A DNA stretch of 10,343 nt, taken from an uncultured Alphaproteobacteria bacterium. GTDB lineage: Bacteria > Pseudomonadota > Alphaproteobacteria > RF32 > CAG-239. Location: NCBI GenBank assembly GCA_934254915.1, contig CAKQMH010000017.1:1-10343 (forward strand), read 5' to 3'. A model generated the notes under the pieces. That model made no database searches, was not told where the DNA came from, and was given only the letters and a program-made list of their open reading frames with translations. Both the position numbers and the translations under genes were made by a program. Positions 1-6,046 of the stretch are shown here, piece by piece. The first letter of the stretch is position 1, and each line of letters starts with the position of its first letter.

Positions 1-1
1 T

Positions 2-895
2 ACCACTTTCGTTGAACAAGCTAAAGCGGTTGCTAACTCTGCTCGTGACGAAGCTAACAAAGTTGTTGCTAAAACTGTAGAAGGCGATAATGTAGCCGGC
101 ACTTCAGCTGAAAAAGCTAAAGCTTTGAAAGCTACTGCAGAAGGTAAAGCAAAAGTTACCATTAATGGTACAGCGACAGAAATTGATTATGCTCAAGATG
201 ACACGTTAGAATCTGTTATCGAGAAAATCAATGGCGCCTTGGGTAGCAAGGGTTCAGTTGCAATCGTAGCCGGTGATACCGCTGCTGATTACAAGATTGC
301 TTTGACCGCTGATACTCTTGAAACTGTTAAAGTTGAATTTGGTGCAGGTTTCGGTACTGTCAAAGCTCCGGCAGAAGCAGTAGCAAAAGAAGACTTCTCA
401 ACTCGTGCAAAATATTCCGAGCAGTTCAACAAGATTTTGACCCAAATTGACCAGTTGGCAAAAGACTCTGGTTACAAAGGCATTAACTTGTTGCAGAACA
501 ACGACTTGACCGTTATCTTCAACGAAGACCGTTCATCCTCAATCGTGGTAAAAGGTGCGGATGCATCATCAGGCGGTTTGGGAATTCATGCAGCCGGAAA
601 CAGCTGGAAAGATGAAGCCGATATTAATACTTCAATTTCCGAAATTGAAACCGCTGTTTCGACCTTGCGTACCATGGCATCTGACTTCGGTAACTACTAC
701 AGTATCGTTGAAACACGTCAAGACTTCACTAAGAACTTGATTAACGTACTGACCGAAGGTGCTGATAACTTGACTTTGGCTGATATGAATGAAGAGTCGG
801 CAAATATGTTGGCTTTGCAAACCAGACAGCAGTTGGCTATTAACTCTTTGAGTTTGGCATCACAAGCTGCCCAGTCTGTATTGAGCTTGTTCTAA
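2..895 (+). CDS. Flagellin, C-terminal part (5' end outside window)
   Basis: Filament subunit of the flagellum, exported by the flagellar type III system. The reading frame is open from base 2, so the gene starts upstream of the window; about 297 codons are visible, ending in TAA at 893-895. The first ~30 codons are Ala/Lys/Glu-rich. Around bases 150-300 there is a Flagellin_IN-like motif (KVTINGTATEID, then IEKIN and IALTA), part of the surface-exposed variable domain. The rest is the D1/D0 C-terminal half: KGINLLQNN, a beta segment, then the final helices with STLRTMASDFG, TRQDFTKNLINVL, LTLADMNEESANMLALQTRQQL and terminal VLSLF. Leucine codons are almost all TTG, as expected for a very highly expressed gene here. 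Family assignment is secure. Which flagellin paralogue it is cannot be told without the N-terminus. Confidence 0.95.
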   Translation, partial: TTFVEQAKAVANSARDEANKVVAKTVEGDNVAGTSAEKAKALKATAEGKAKVTINGTATEIDYAQDDTLESVIEKINGALGSKGSVAIVAGDTAADYKIALTADTLETVKVEFGAGFGTVKAPAEAVAKEDFSTRAKYSEQFNKILTQIDQLAKDSGYKGINLLQNNDLTVIFNEDRSSSIVVKGADASSGGLGIHAAGNSWKDEADINTSISEIETAVSTLRTMASDFGNYYSIVETRQDFTKNLINVLTEGADNLTLADMNEESANMLALQTRQQLAINSLSLASQAAQSVLSLF

Positions 896-920
896 TCAGT
901 AGAAGAGTGAATAGTTTGGA

Positions 921-957
921 AGAGTGGTGTGCTTCACACCACTCTTTCTTTTTTTAT
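921..957 (+). terminator. Rho-independent terminator of the flagellin gene
   Basis: The stem AGAGTGGTGT/ACACCACTCT is a perfect 10-bp pair (11 with the flanking G-C), with a tight loop. It is followed by TTTCTTTTTTT and begins 25 bases after the flagellin stop. It is one of the strongest terminators in the window, fitting an abundant transcript. Confidence 0.93.
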
Positions 958-961
958 TTAG

Positions 962-1082
962 ATGTCATTCCGAGCGCAGTCGAGAAATATCGGCCTTACA
1001 CTCCGTGCCGTCCGTCAGTGACGGCATATTCTAATATAGCCGGGATTTCTCCATTCCGCTATCGCTCCAGTCGAAATGACAT
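962..1082. repeat. GTCAT-ended imperfect palindromic repeat (REP/MITE-like), copy 1
   Basis: This 121-bp unit starts ATGTCATTCCGAGCGCAGTC and ends with the inverted form CGCTCCAGTCGAAATGACAT. Inner arms GAGAAATATCGGC and GCCGGGATTTCTC also pair. The arms form a long interrupted hairpin with a variable centre (about 995-1040). The end CGCTCCAGTCGAAATGAC recurs exactly, inverted, at 9821-9838, so it is a genomic repeat. It contains no gene; the open frame across it is chance. It resembles non-autonomous palindromic repeats scattered in intergenic DNA. No transposase is present nearby to show how it moves. Confidence 0.8.
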
Positions 1083-1194
1083 TTTTTTAATGCACTATGT
1101 CATAGAAGTTCAATATTTGGAGCGAATAGAAGCAAAAATAAAAGAGAGAAAATTTTTGTGATTAGTCGCCCAAAGAGCAAACTTCACGGCACGA
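1083..1194. other. Spacer between two repeat elements, no gene seen
   Basis: This AT-rich spacer lies between the two palindromic repeats in the 896-1325 gap. I see no coding region with a ribosome site. The only structure is at its right end, where AAACTTC (1179-1185) pairs with GAAGTTT (1196-1202) in the start of the next element. The string AAACTTCACGGCAC resembles the right junction of the 9974-10099 element (GAACTTCCCCGGCAC). It may be the remnant of an older copy. Confidence 0.5.
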
Positions 1195-1320
1195 GGAAGT
1201 TTCGGATAGAGGAATTTATAGAGTGGATAACAAGGCGAGTGTGAGTGAGTGTACAAAATAGTACATGACCGAACACGAGACCGTAGTTAGCTGCTCTAGA
1301 AAACCTCTAGACGAACTTCC
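1195..1320. repeat. 126-bp inverted-repeat element, copy 1
   Basis: The left end GAAGTTTCGGATAGAGGA, continuing AATTTATAGAGTG, is nearly the inverse of the right end CTCTAGAAAACCTCTAGACG plus AACTTCC. Both ends recur almost exactly at 9974-10099. The core (about 1226-1292) differs from that copy and contains a small hairpin, TGTAC-AAAATA-GTACA (1250-1265). The right end stops 5 bases short of the minus-strand phosphodiesterase stop codon. It could be a MITE-like element also acting as a 3'-end structure; that role is inferred. Confidence 0.8.
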
Positions 1321-1325
1321 TTACT

Positions 1326-2111
1326 CTACTTCCTTACTATTTGTTCGATTCTAACCGCCAACCCAGTCCTATCATCGGTTTCGATGAAAGTGGCCCATAA
1401 AGTTCCTTGTCCTTTGCAGGGAATAAGCCTTCCGCCGGTGAAACGACGAACCAAACGCGCTACCGGTTCTTCTTTCTCAAATCCGATAACCCCGCTGTAA
1501 TCACCGCACATTCCGGCATCTGTCTGATAGGCAGTGCCATGCGGTAAAATCATGGTGTCGGAAGTCGGTACATGTGTGTGTGAGCCGATAACCGCCGAAA
1601 CCCGCCCGTCCAAGTAATGTCCGAACGATATTTTTTCGGCCGTGGCTTCGGCATGAATATCAACAAAAATCGCATCTGCATTGCGGCCTAGGCTGTAGGT
1701 TTTGAGCAGTTTGTCCATGGCTTGTACCGGACAATCAACCGCTTCCATAAACAAACGTCCGACAACTTCTACTACCAAAATGGTTTTGCCGTTGGCCAGT
1801 TCAATGAGGCGCGCACCTTGCCCCGGCAGATTATCCAAATAATTAAGCGGGCGCACAATTTGTTTGCATTCATCCAAAAACGGAATAATCTCACGTTGAT
1901 TCCACACATGATCGCCGGTTACAATCGCCGTAACGCCGGCGGCTAACAAATCGCGGCAAATTCCGGGTGTCGTGCCAAAACCATGTGCCGCATTATCGGC
2001 ATTGACGATTAGAGCATCAAAACCATAAGTCTTTTGCAGGTAGGGAATATTAGATAAAACCGCTTCGCGTCCCGGACGTCCGACAATATCGCCGCAATAG
2101 ATAATTTTCAC
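1326..2111 (-). CDS. YmdB/TIGR00282-family calcineurin-like metallophosphoesterase
   Basis: This cytoplasmic dinuclear-metal phosphoesterase has 261 residues, the usual family length of about 260. Bacillus YmdB hydrolyses 2',3'-cAMP and other phosphodiesters; the substrate here is not known. Visible motifs are CGDIVGRPGRE (Asp8), NADNAAHGFG (39-40), GDHVWNQREI (67-72), VDIHAEATAEK (His153), GSHTHVPT (His178, His180) and TDAGMCGDYSGVIG. Several ligand positions differ from the usual NGEN and GNHxWD: Asp39 for Glu, Asp67 for Asn, Asn71 for Asp. The start is GTG at 2111-2109 with an AAAGG-like site upstream. In many alphaproteobacteria this gene follows zapA, 6S RNA and 5-formyltetrahydrofolate cyclo-ligase; here the ligase gene is missing. 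The 126-bp repeat element begins just past the stop. Confidence 0.92.
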   Translation of the reverse strand: MKIIYCGDIVGRPGREAVLSNIPYLQKTYGFDALIVNADNAAHGFGTTPGICRDLLAAGVTAIVTGDHVWNQREIIPFLDECKQIVRPLNYLDNLPGQGARLIELANGKTILVVEVVGRLFMEAVDCPVQAMDKLLKTYSLGRNADAIFVDIHAEATAEKISFGHYLDGRVSAVIGSHTHVPTSDTMILPHGTAYQTDAGMCGDYSGVIGFEKEEPVARLVRRFTGGRLIPCKGQGTLWATFIETDDRTGLAVRIEQIVRK

Positions 2112-2159
2112 CGGAAAAACCTTTCGTTAGTAAAATTTTGCTGTCAAGTTATACATAAT

Positions 2160-2186
2160 AAAAAACCCCGTTTTCGTCAACGGGGA
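2160..2186 (-). terminator. Rho-independent terminator downstream of 6S RNA
   Basis: Read on the minus strand, CCCCGTT-gacga-AACGGGG is followed directly by TTTTTT. It lies right after the 3' closing stem of the 6S RNA and about 50 bases before the phosphodiesterase start. It probably ends the 6S transcript, so the phosphodiesterase depends on read-through or a short local promoter. Confidence 0.88.
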
Positions 2187-2352
2187 AATTTCGGAGGGAG
2201 CCGTTTAGCCGTATGGATACATTCTTATCGAACCGCGTATGACCAAGTGGGTATCGTATAAATAAACCACGATTTATTCAGTGACAATTCCCTATAAAAA
2301 TATGTTGGCTCGGAAGATCTGCGGAAATACGCACTACGCAGCTTCCCTCTAT
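2187..2352 (-). ncRNA. ssrS: 6S RNA
   Basis: The region directly downstream of zapA on the same strand is non-coding and folds end to end. The 5' segment GAGGGAAGC pairs with the 3' segment GGCTCCCTC, giving the closing stem typical of 6S RNA. The ~165-base interior can form further paired arms around a large central region that would mimic an open promoter and trap sigma70 RNA polymerase. A promoter precedes it and a terminator follows it. The zapA-ssrS neighbourhood is a well-known conserved arrangement in proteobacteria. The exact 5' end is inferred from promoter spacing. The call rests on synteny and closing stem rather than a covariance model. Confidence 0.82.
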
Positions 2353-2358
2353 GATTCC

Positions 2359-2387
2359 ATTCTACATAAGATTTATGGCCGATGCAA
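2359..2387 (-). promoter_or_regulatory. Sigma70-type promoter of 6S RNA inside the zapA 3' end
   Basis: On the minus strand, TTGCAT (2387-2382), a 17-bp spacer and TAGAAT (2364-2359) lie about 7 bases before the inferred 6S start near 2352. The -10 box overlaps the zapA stop codon (TAG at 2364-2362), so the promoter is embedded in coding sequence. Confidence 0.75.
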
Positions 2388-2700
2388 CAGAATTTATCTG
2401 TTCTCCCAACAATTTTATTTTGGCCGCCATATCTTTGTCCAAATCAAGGAGTTTGCCCTCATCAAGGGCGGGGGCGGCCGGAACGGCAACAACGCCTTTT
2501 TTGGCTTCGGTCAGTTCATCTGCCAGTAATAAGCCGACCATTGCCAGCAGCATATTTTCATTAATCTGTCCGACACCCTGAGTAATCATTTTGGCTTTTT
2601 CATCAAGCATGCGTGCCAGTTGATAAATACGCACTTCCTGCCCGTCTTCGCAGGCAACGGCATATTCGCGGGAGTTAATTGTTATTGTTACTTGTGACAT
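2362..2700 (-). CDS. zapA: Cell division protein ZapA
   Basis: ZapA binds FtsZ and bundles protofilaments at the division site. The 112-residue length fits the family. The N-terminal beta region MSQVTITINSREYAVACEDG is the typical globular head that packs as a dimer. It is followed by QLARMLDEKA and the long helix GQINENMLLAMVGLLLADEL, which forms the tetrameric coiled coil. The C-terminal 45 residues (AAPALDEGKLLDLDKDMAAKI onward) are less conserved. The ATG at 2700 lies inside the 3' end of the upstream coiled-coil gene (26-base overlap), implying translational coupling. Position between a DUF4164 gene and 6S RNA is the expected alphaproteobacterial context. Confidence 0.95.
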   Translation of the reverse strand: MSQVTITINSREYAVACEDGQEVRIYQLARMLDEKAKMITQGVGQINENMLLAMVGLLLADELTEAKKGVVAVPAAPALDEGKLLDLDKDMAAKIKLLGEQINSVASAINLM

Positions 2701-2944
2701 CTTCTTCTAATACTTTATCTAATTTTCCGATGATATTATCTATATTGTGCAAGATATTTTGGGATGACGTTTGCAAAATCTTCAGGCGGCTTTCGCGGTC
2801 TTTGAGCAGCTCTTCCTGCGCCTGTGCCGAAACTTTAAGCTCGTTGCGCTTGGTCGAAACCGCAGCATTAAGCTTAGCTAACGCTTCACTTAGTTCGGAC
2901 AAAGCCGAATTAGTTTGCGCAAATTCATTTTTTTTTGCTTCCAT
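2675..2944 (-). CDS. DUF4164-like coiled-coil protein upstream of zapA
   Basis: This is a small cytoplasmic protein of 89 residues, nearly all predicted helix with heptad-like spacing (LSELSEALAKLNAAV, then LKDRESRLKILQ, then HNIDNIIGKLDKVLEE). It contains no cysteine, no signal peptide and no membrane segment. Short coiled-coil proteins of the DUF4164 type are commonly encoded immediately before zapA in alphaproteobacteria, and the 26-base overlap with zapA supports joint expression. Its function is not established; a role with ZapA at the divisome is a guess from position. The ATG at 2944 is preceded by AAGGAAGAG, a good ribosome site. The Asn-rich tail (SNNNN) is encoded by the bases overlapping zapA. 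Confidence 0.8.
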   Translation of the reverse strand: MEAKKNEFAQTNSALSELSEALAKLNAAVSTKRNELKVSAQAQEELLKDRESRLKILQTSSQNILHNIDNIIGKLDKVLEEDVTSNNNN

Positions 2945-3032
2945 GCAGATTTCTCTTCCTTAATTTGAAATATTCACTTATATTCAAAGCATAATAAACC
3001 ACAATCAAAGTTTTACAAGCGAAAATAAAATT
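2945..3032. promoter_or_regulatory. Divergent intergenic region, probable promoters both ways
   Basis: This 88-bp AT-rich gap separates two divergently transcribed gene blocks, so it should hold at least two promoters. On the plus strand TTGAAA (2965-2970) and CATAAT (2990-2995) are present, but the 19-bp spacing is not ideal. No clear operator or terminator is visible. Confidence 0.4.
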
Positions 3033-3548
3033 ATGCCGAAATTTATCCTCAAAATTAACCAAAACACTGATAAAATCTATCGCGATGATGACATTGCCTG
3101 CTACCTTTTGGATGCATCATTGCCGACCGCTTACCTTAAAGATTTTAAGTCGGACGGGCGTCCGCGCCTGCTGTGCGGAACTAATGCTTCCAAACTGTGC
3201 CGCGAGCTTGGCTTTGAAGGCGTGGTGGCGGATATTTCTTCGGACAAGCCGATTAAAGCGCAAATCGCCAAAATCCGCGCCGAACTTGGAGAACACAAAT
3301 TTTTGGGAACGGTTATCGCCCCGCATCGTCATGAGGCTATGTTAGTCAGTGAAACCGAACCCGAATTTGTTGCGTTTCGTTTTTCGGCCGCCGAAAAAGC
3401 GGCTGCTATGCCTGTAATATCTTGGTATAACGAGCTTTTTTTAATCCAGTCGGCGGTTGATTTGCGCGGCGGATTGCAGGACCTAAAAGATACGGATTGC
3501 GATTTTGTCATCATAAATTCGCACGATTATAAAGATTTTGGTTGCTAA
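3033..3548 (+). CDS. Short ThiE/TMP-synthase-like protein, possibly degenerate
   Basis: This 171-residue protein has a pattern weakly resembling the TIM-barrel thiamine phosphate synthase (ThiE) relatives found near efp in alphaproteobacteria. APHRHEAMLVSETEPEFVAFRF (residues 96-117) matches the usual Ser/His-Asp-xx-AA--GAD-Y-FG strand-helix-strand. PVISWYNELFLIQSAVDL (127-144) matches the following helix and strand, and CDFVIINS (156-163) the last strand. ThiE is normally about 200-210 residues; this protein is shorter and lacks a clear pyrophosphate-binding GG motif and the glycine-rich phosphate loops, so catalysis is doubtful. No strong ribosome site precedes the ATG (only a purine run GCGAAAATAAAA). 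It lies 63 bases before efp in the same direction. The family assignment is tentative; it could be an unrelated small alpha/beta protein. Confidence 0.5.
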   Translation: MPKFILKINQNTDKIYRDDDIACYLLDASLPTAYLKDFKSDGRPRLLCGTNASKLCRELGFEGVVADISSDKPIKAQIAKIRAELGEHKFLGTVIAPHRHEAMLVSETEPEFVAFRFSAAEKAAAMPVISWYNELFLIQSAVDLRGGLQDLKDTDCDFVIINSHDYKDFGC

Positions 3549-3611
3549 AATTAAAAGATTAGATTAATTTGCCTATAAAAAATCGTTTATTGCATATTTA
3601 GGAGAAAAAGA

Positions 3612-4175
3612 ATGAAACAACAAGCGGGTTCAATCAGAATTGGCTGGGTCATCGAATACAAAAACAAGCCATGGACTGTGTTGAAAACTAACTTTGTAAA
3701 ACCGGGTAAAGGCGGCGCTTTTATGCAGGTTGAAATGAAATCGGTTGAAGAAGGCACTAAAACCAACGAACGTTTCAGAACCGAAGATATGGTCGAAAAA
3801 ATGATGGTTGAAACCAAAGACTGCCAGTTTTTGTTTGAAGATGCTTCCGGCCTTACTTTTATGGAAAGCGATACTTTTGAACAATTCACCATGCCGGCTG
3901 ATATTTTGGGCGATTCACGCCCGTTTCTGACTGACGGTATGGAAGTTAAAGTCAGCGTAATCGACGGCAAACCGATTTCGGTTGAGTTGCCGTTGCAGGT
4001 TATTTGTGAAGTTGTTGAAACCGAACCGGTTATCAAAGGTCAAACCGTTTCTTCTTCATACAAACCGGCAATTTTGGACAACGGTGTTCGTACAACCGTT
4101 CCGCCGTTTGTTGGTGTCGGTGATAAAATCGTTGTTGCTACCGCTGATGCATCTTATGTTGAAAGAGCCAAATAA
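3612..4175 (+). CDS. efp: Translation elongation factor P
   Basis: EF-P binds between the P and E sites of stalled ribosomes and promotes peptide bond formation at polyproline. The 187-residue length is normal. Domain I is a KOW-like barrel with KPGKGGAF at residues 30-37. Lys33 sits at the tip and corresponds to the E. coli residue that receives beta-lysine from EpmA. The EF-P signature lies in domain II/III: DGKPISVELPLQVICEVVETEP, then VKGQTVSSSYKPA, NGVRTTVPPFVGVGDKI. The ending SYVERAK matches the family C-terminus. An AGGAG site lies 8 bases before the ATG. The stop TAA shares its last base with the next ATG (TAATG), so the IMPase gene is translationally coupled. No modification enzyme is encoded in the window. 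Confidence 0.97.
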   Translation: MKQQAGSIRIGWVIEYKNKPWTVLKTNFVKPGKGGAFMQVEMKSVEEGTKTNERFRTEDMVEKMMVETKDCQFLFEDASGLTFMESDTFEQFTMPADILGDSRPFLTDGMEVKVSVIDGKPISVELPLQVICEVVETEPVIKGQTVSSSYKPAILDNGVRTTVPPFVGVGDKIVVATADASYVERAK

Positions 4176-4939
4176 TGTCATATGTAACCGCTAGCCTTAA
4201 CGCCCTGATGACGGCTGTCAAAAAAGCCGGAACTTCTTTGGCGCGTGATTTTAACGAGATTGAGCAACTGCAGTCGTCTGTCCGCGGACACAAGGAGTTT
4301 GTGGCTTCGGCGCGTGAACGTACCGTTCGTTCTTTGCGGGCTGACTTGCAACGGCTCAAACCTAATTATGCCGTTGTTTTGGACGGTGAACCTGAGCCGA
4401 ATGCTCCGCATTTTTTGGTTGCTCCGTTGGATGGCCAGACTAACTTTGCCCACGGGCTGCCGTATTTTGCCATTACGGTTGCGGTAGTCGAAAACGGAAT
4501 TATTACTTCGGGCGTAATTTACAATCCGGTAACCTCGGAATTATGTTTTTCCGAAAAAGGGCAGGGCGCATTCCGTGAAGGTTTTCGCAATCACGAACGT
4601 TTGCGCGCATCAGCTCGTAAAGATTTGGCGGAAGCTTTGGTCGGGGTTGATGCCGGTGAAAGTTTCGTCGTTGCCGGTGCCGTTCGCGCTCAAGGTTGTT
4701 TGAGCCTTGATTTGGCTAATGTTGCGGCCGGCCGTTATGATGCTTTGGTCAGCCGCGGTAATCCTGCCGCTTCAATCGCGGCCGGAATATTGCTGGTCAA
4801 AGAGGCCGGCGGTTATGTCTATGAGCTGAACCAAAAAGATATTCGTACGGATGATTTGGCATCGGTTTTGGCCAGCGGCAACCTGATTGCCGCCAATGCC
4901 GAATTGGCCAAAAAGATTTACGAACAGGTTAATAAATAA
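4175..4939 (+). CDS. Inositol-monophosphatase-fold protein lacking most catalytic metal ligands
   Basis: This 254-residue member of the IMPase/SuhB superfamily normally would hydrolyse phosphomonoesters with Mg2+. The fold is clear: RDFNEIEQLQ (24-33), LDGQTNFAHGLPYFAITVAV (85-104), GVIYNPVTSELCFSEKGQGAF (113-133), LDLANVAAGRYDAL (178-191), AAGILLVKEAGG (202-213). Key residues are changed. DPLDGT reads APLDGQ (Ala83, Gln88; only Asp86 remains). The EE pair is replaced near Asp70-Gly71. The TxAD motif reads ASAR (Arg47). The WD ligand pair reads Ala199-Ser200. The segment between residues 155 and 175 is also shorter than usual. Catalysis is therefore unlikely, yet the frame is intact, which suggests a retained non-enzymatic role. 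It overlaps efp by one base and precedes an OmpA-like gene by 20 bases. Confidence 0.9.
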   Translation: MSYVTASLNALMTAVKKAGTSLARDFNEIEQLQSSVRGHKEFVASARERTVRSLRADLQRLKPNYAVVLDGEPEPNAPHFLVAPLDGQTNFAHGLPYFAITVAVVENGIITSGVIYNPVTSELCFSEKGQGAFREGFRNHERLRASARKDLAEALVGVDAGESFVVAGAVRAQGCLSLDLANVAAGRYDALVSRGNPAASIAAGILLVKEAGGYVYELNQKDIRTDDLASVLASGNLIAANAELAKKIYEQVNK

Positions 4940-4959
4940 TAATTTGTGAGGAGAAAGGG

Positions 4960-5934
4960 ATGCGTCAAAAAATTATTGCTGCGGCGTTGGTCTTAACCGG
5001 TGTAATTACCGGAGGAGCAAGAGCGCAAATGTATCAAGATGTTTATGTTGATTTATCGGCGTTGGACAGCCTTGAATCCGACAGTACCCCTATCTATTCA
5101 CAGCCGCTTTTCCCTGAGGTTAAAAAAGCTTCCGCAATTAATAAACCGGCAGTTAAAAAGGCCTCTGCGGTCAAAAAAGTTAAAAAGCCGTCTAAAGCGG
5201 CAAAAGTAAAAGCCGCCCAAGCGGTTAAAGTTACGGTTGCGCCGCAAGTTGAAGCTAAAGTCGAAACTAAGCCCGTTGAGGCCAAACCGGTAGTGGTTGA
5301 AAAGGTTGAAGCCACGTCTGCTGCTCCGGCTGCTTTAGTCGAGCCGACGGCATTGCCGCAGGCGGAAGAAGTCGCTCAAGTCGTTCCGGTTAAAGAAGCG
5401 GTTAAGGAAACTGCCCCGCAAGCCGATGAGCTGAAAGCTGCCGAAGATATGGTCAAAGATGCCGATACTCCGGTTGTCAAAACTCCGGCGGAAGAGGAAG
5501 TAAAAGTCGTTGACGTTGAGCCGTCAACTAATCCGGTTGAAGTTGTTGATGTCGAACCGGTTGCCGCTAAGCCGGCTGCGGCTGAGCCGCAAGAGGCGGT
5601 CAAATCCGCTCCGTTGCTGGTTGAACAAGGCGCAGCTGATAACGTGCTTAAGTTTGCTCCCGATGTTGCGGAGCTGACCCCCGAACAACAGGCGCAAATT
5701 GATGCTATAATCAATTCTTTTGACGATGCCGCCAATAACAAAATCGCGATTCTGTCTTACAACATCAATGACGGTATCGATGCGTTTAAGAAAAAACGTT
5801 TGAGCCTGAATCGGGCAGTCGAAGTTCGTGGCTATCTGCTGCAGCAGGGACATAAAAATTTCAGCATTAAAGTTATCAATGTCGAAAAAGACTCCGGCAA
5901 AGCCAATACTGTCGAAATTGAAGAACTTAAGTAA
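4960..5934 (+). CDS. Exported OmpA-like protein with long Ala/Pro/Lys/Val-rich linker
   Basis: This is a 324-residue envelope protein. Residues 1-22 are a Sec signal peptide (hydrophobic IIAAALVLTGVI, cleavage after ARA). Residues 46-78 are Lys/Ala-rich (VKKASAVKKVKKPSKAAK). Residues 79-225 are a low-complexity Val/Glu/Pro/Ala linker with repeated VVDVEP-type units. Residues 228-321 resemble an OmpA/Pal C-terminal domain: LKFAPDVAELTPEQQAQID, then SYNINDGIDAF and LSLNRAVEVRGYLLQQG. Arg285 and Asp271 are candidates for the pair that holds diaminopimelate of peptidoglycan. Such domains tether the outer membrane or trans-envelope complexes to the cell wall. No lipobox cysteine or beta-barrel is seen, so it is probably periplasmic. 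A GAGGAG site precedes the ATG, and it is likely co-transcribed with efp and the IMPase-like gene. Confidence 0.82.
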   Translation: MRQKIIAAALVLTGVITGGARAQMYQDVYVDLSALDSLESDSTPIYSQPLFPEVKKASAINKPAVKKASAVKKVKKPSKAAKVKAAQAVKVTVAPQVEAKVETKPVEAKPVVVEKVEATSAAPAALVEPTALPQAEEVAQVVPVKEAVKETAPQADELKAAEDMVKDADTPVVKTPAEEEVKVVDVEPSTNPVEVVDVEPVAAKPAAAEPQEAVKSAPLLVEQGAADNVLKFAPDVAELTPEQQAQIDAIINSFDDAANNKIAILSYNINDGIDAFKKKRLSLNRAVEVRGYLLQQGHKNFSIKVINVEKDSGKANTVEIEELK

Positions 5935-5970
5935 TTTTTGCGAAATTTTCAAAAAAAGTTTAAATAATGC

Positions 5971-5999
5971 TTGCGTTATTGTTTTCGGTAATGTATAAG
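5971..5999 (+). promoter_or_regulatory. Sigma70-type promoter of rpmE
   Basis: TTGCGT (5971-5976), a 17-bp spacer and TATAAG (5994-5999) are followed by a leader of about 40 bases to the rpmE ATG, with AGGAG as ribosome site. The spacing is optimal and the location fits. Confidence 0.7.
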
Positions 6000-6046
6000 A
6001 GCATAAAAATTGTGCGTTAAATATAAAGTTTCAGGAGTTTTTTAAG

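Noticed and set aside
907..1161. 84-residue open frame after the left flagellin.
   Set aside because: It starts beside the terminator and runs through the palindromic repeat, has no ribosome site, and its translation reflects the repeat sequence.
962..1320. Insertion sequence or prophage remnant.
   Set aside because: There is no transposase or integrase coding sequence, only short palindromic units.
2281..2581. Plus-strand frames across zapA and 6S RNA.
   Set aside because: They lie opposite the well-supported zapA gene and structured RNA and match no family.
3542..3570. Promoter for efp (TTGCTA, 17 bp, TAATTT).
   Set aside because: The -10 match is poor in very AT-rich DNA and other pairings are equally plausible, so no specific promoter is called.
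5094..5741. Long antisense open frames opposite the OmpA-like gene (Ser/Thr/Ala-rich).
   Set aside because: They are mirror images of the Lys/Val/Glu-rich linker's biased codons, without start signals.
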